7,593 nucleotides of DNA from AM-2324 sp042091035 (GTDB lineage: Bacteria; Bacteroidota; Bacteroidia; Chitinophagales; Saprospiraceae), in contig JBELIG010000158.1 of assembly GCA_042091035.1 (NCBI GenBank), forward strand, positions 1 to 7,593. The letters are read 5' to 3'. The first letter of the stretch is position 1; each line of letters opens with the position of its first letter. Below are positions 6,722 to 7,593 of the stretch, piece by piece. A program made the translations under genes and the position numbers. The notes beneath the pieces were generated by a model, which was given only the letters and a program-made list of their open reading frames with translations, ran no database searches and had not been told where the DNA came from.

Positions 6722-6786
6722 GAGAGAGGGACATTTAGGGCAAATGCTTTTTTAATTACCTGAACTTACCTTAATTGCCCTCTCTT
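6722..6786. repeat. Interrupted inverted repeat in the 3' region of the paaG-like gene
   Basis: AGAGAGGG (6723-6730) pairs with CCCTCTCT (6778-6785), extendable by one G-T pair. GGGCAA (6738-6743) can also pair with TTGCCC (6775-6780), and the two stems compete for the same CCC at 6778-6780. In minus-strand RNA this begins 7 bases after the paaG-like stop. It could form a 3' structure that protects or ends the transcript, but no U-run follows the stem, so it is not a standard intrinsic terminator. Confidence 0.35.
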
Positions 6787-6792
6787 GCTTTC

Positions 6793-7572
6793 CTATTTTC
6801 CTTTGAAGTTCGGTTTTCTTTTCTCAAGAAACGCCTGAACACCTTCCTTGTAATCTTCTGTATTTGAAGCAGCAGTCTGAAGTAAGTCCTCAACAGCTAA
6901 TTGCATGTCAAGATCATTCGTTAGGGACTTGTTTAATGCTCTTTTAGTAAGTCCTAAACCAACGGTAGGCATCTTAGAAAGTCTACTTGCAATTGCAAGT
7001 GCTTCGTCTGCAAAGTTATCATCTGAGCAAGACTTGTAAATCATGCCCATTTTATCTGCATCTGTTGCGCTGATCTTATCTCCTAGCATCATAAGAGCGG
7101 TTGCCATTTGGCGTCCGATAATCCTTGGGAGAAAAAAGGTGCCACCAGAATCAGGAATAAGTCCAATCTTACTGAAAGCTTGGATAAAAGAAGAGGACTC
7201 CGCTGCTACGGTAATGTCACAAGCCAGAGCGATGTTTGCTCCTGCTCCTGCTGCAACTCCATTTACTGCACAGACTATTGGTTTTTCAATATTTCTGATT
7301 CGATGGATGATAGGATTGTAATGTTCGTTGATGACTTTAGTAAGACTTGGACCATCTTCGGCAGTTATTTCTTTCAAATCCTGCCCTGCGCAAAATGCTT
7401 TTCCATTCCCAGTAAGTAATATTGCTCTAACAGATTCATCCTTTTCACAACTGTCAAGAATCGATTGAAGTTGAAGTGCCATAGGGCGGTTAAAACTATT
7501 AAAAGCTTGCGGCCTGTTTAATGTAATACATGCCACTTGATCTTTCATTTCAAATAAGATAAAATCTTCCAT
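6793..7572 (-). CDS. paaG: PaaG-like enoyl-CoA hydratase/isomerase
   Basis: This is a complete 259-residue crotonase-superfamily protein, the normal size, starting at ATG 7572-7570. As remembered, it matches E. coli PaaG closely along its length. Shared blocks are ITLNRPQAFNSFN (16-28), the oxyanion-hole segments FCAGQDL (60-66) and NGVAAGAGA (104-112), AFSKIGLIPDSGGT (132-145), and the C-terminal DYKEGVQAFLEKR (about 241-253). D141 in GLIPD corresponds to PaaG's catalytic aspartate, and the second acid typical of true enoyl-CoA hydratases is not seen. PaaG isomerises ring-epoxyphenylacetyl-CoA to oxepin-CoA and shifts double bonds in 3,4-dehydroadipyl-CoA. A general delta3-delta2-enoyl-CoA isomerase role in fatty acid oxidation is an alternative, because no other paa gene is visible. 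It is cytoplasmic. Only 21 bp of upstream sequence is available, so promoter and operon partners are unknown. Confidence 0.9.
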   Translation of the reverse strand: MEDFILFEMKDQVACITLNRPQAFNSFNRPMALQLQSILDSCEKDESVRAILLTGNGKAFCAGQDLKEITAEDGPSLTKVINEHYNPIIHRIRNIEKPIVCAVNGVAAGAGANIALACDITVAAESSSFIQAFSKIGLIPDSGGTFFLPRIIGRQMATALMMLGDKISATDADKMGMIYKSCSDDNFADEALAIASRLSKMPTVGLGLTKRALNKSLTNDLDMQLAVEDLLQTAASNTEDYKEGVQAFLEKRKPNFKGK

Positions 7573-7593
7573 ATTGTTCGTTGAATCTATTTT

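Noticed and set aside
6732..6753. A plus-strand hairpin CATTT/AAATG followed by a run of six T, resembling an intrinsic terminator.
   Set aside because: The stem has only five base pairs, mostly A-T, and no plus-strand gene precedes it for more than 3 kb.
7043..7419. Two overlapping plus-strand open frames opposite the paaG-like gene.
   Set aside because: They are complementary to the most conserved part of the isomerase, which keeps these frames open by composition; neither product resembles a known protein.

Overview
The window looks like a piece of a Bacteroidota chromosome, probably from a Cytophagales-like lineage. The evidence is low GC, genes without clear Shine-Dalgarno sequences, candidate TAnnTTTG -7 elements, a Reg_prop/Y_Y_Y sensor architecture, and a secreted protein of a DWEALA/DFGNN family that I recall from this phylum. 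There are seven protein genes, one of them cut by the left edge. I see no RNA genes, CRISPR arrays, insertion sequences or tRNAs.

Layout. Positions 1-1685 (+) hold the C-terminal part of a membrane-bound sensor. Its beta-propeller and Y_Y_Y module face outward and its cytoplasmic part is a class III nucleotide cyclase. Positions 1732-3204 (+) encode a polytopic O-antigen ligase/polymerase-like protein. It converges with, and overlaps by 21 bp, a minus-strand cluster running from about 6581 down to 3184. In transcription order that cluster is meaB (GTPase chaperone of methylmalonyl-CoA mutase), a YfiT/DinB-like metal enzyme, a secreted propeller-like protein, and an FkbM-family methyltransferase. 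The first three are packed with gaps or overlaps of a few bases, so they are very likely co-transcribed and translationally coupled. After 211 bp of AT-rich intergenic DNA, a PaaG-like enoyl-CoA hydratase/isomerase (7572-6793, minus) fills the right end.

Function. The plus-strand side concerns sensing and surface polysaccharide. The minus-strand side concerns acyl-CoA metabolism (PaaG, MeaB), thiol or detoxification chemistry (YfiT-like) and two genes of unclear substrate. FkbM methyltransferases often act on surface glycans, so the FkbM gene may belong functionally with its convergent neighbour, but that is inference.

The most notable points are the cyclase. It has an HTCS-like sensory half coupled to a cyclase instead of a histidine kinase, and a histidine where class III cyclases normally carry the transition-state arginine. 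The rest of the window is ordinary for the phylum. I did not find a convincing new multi-gene system.
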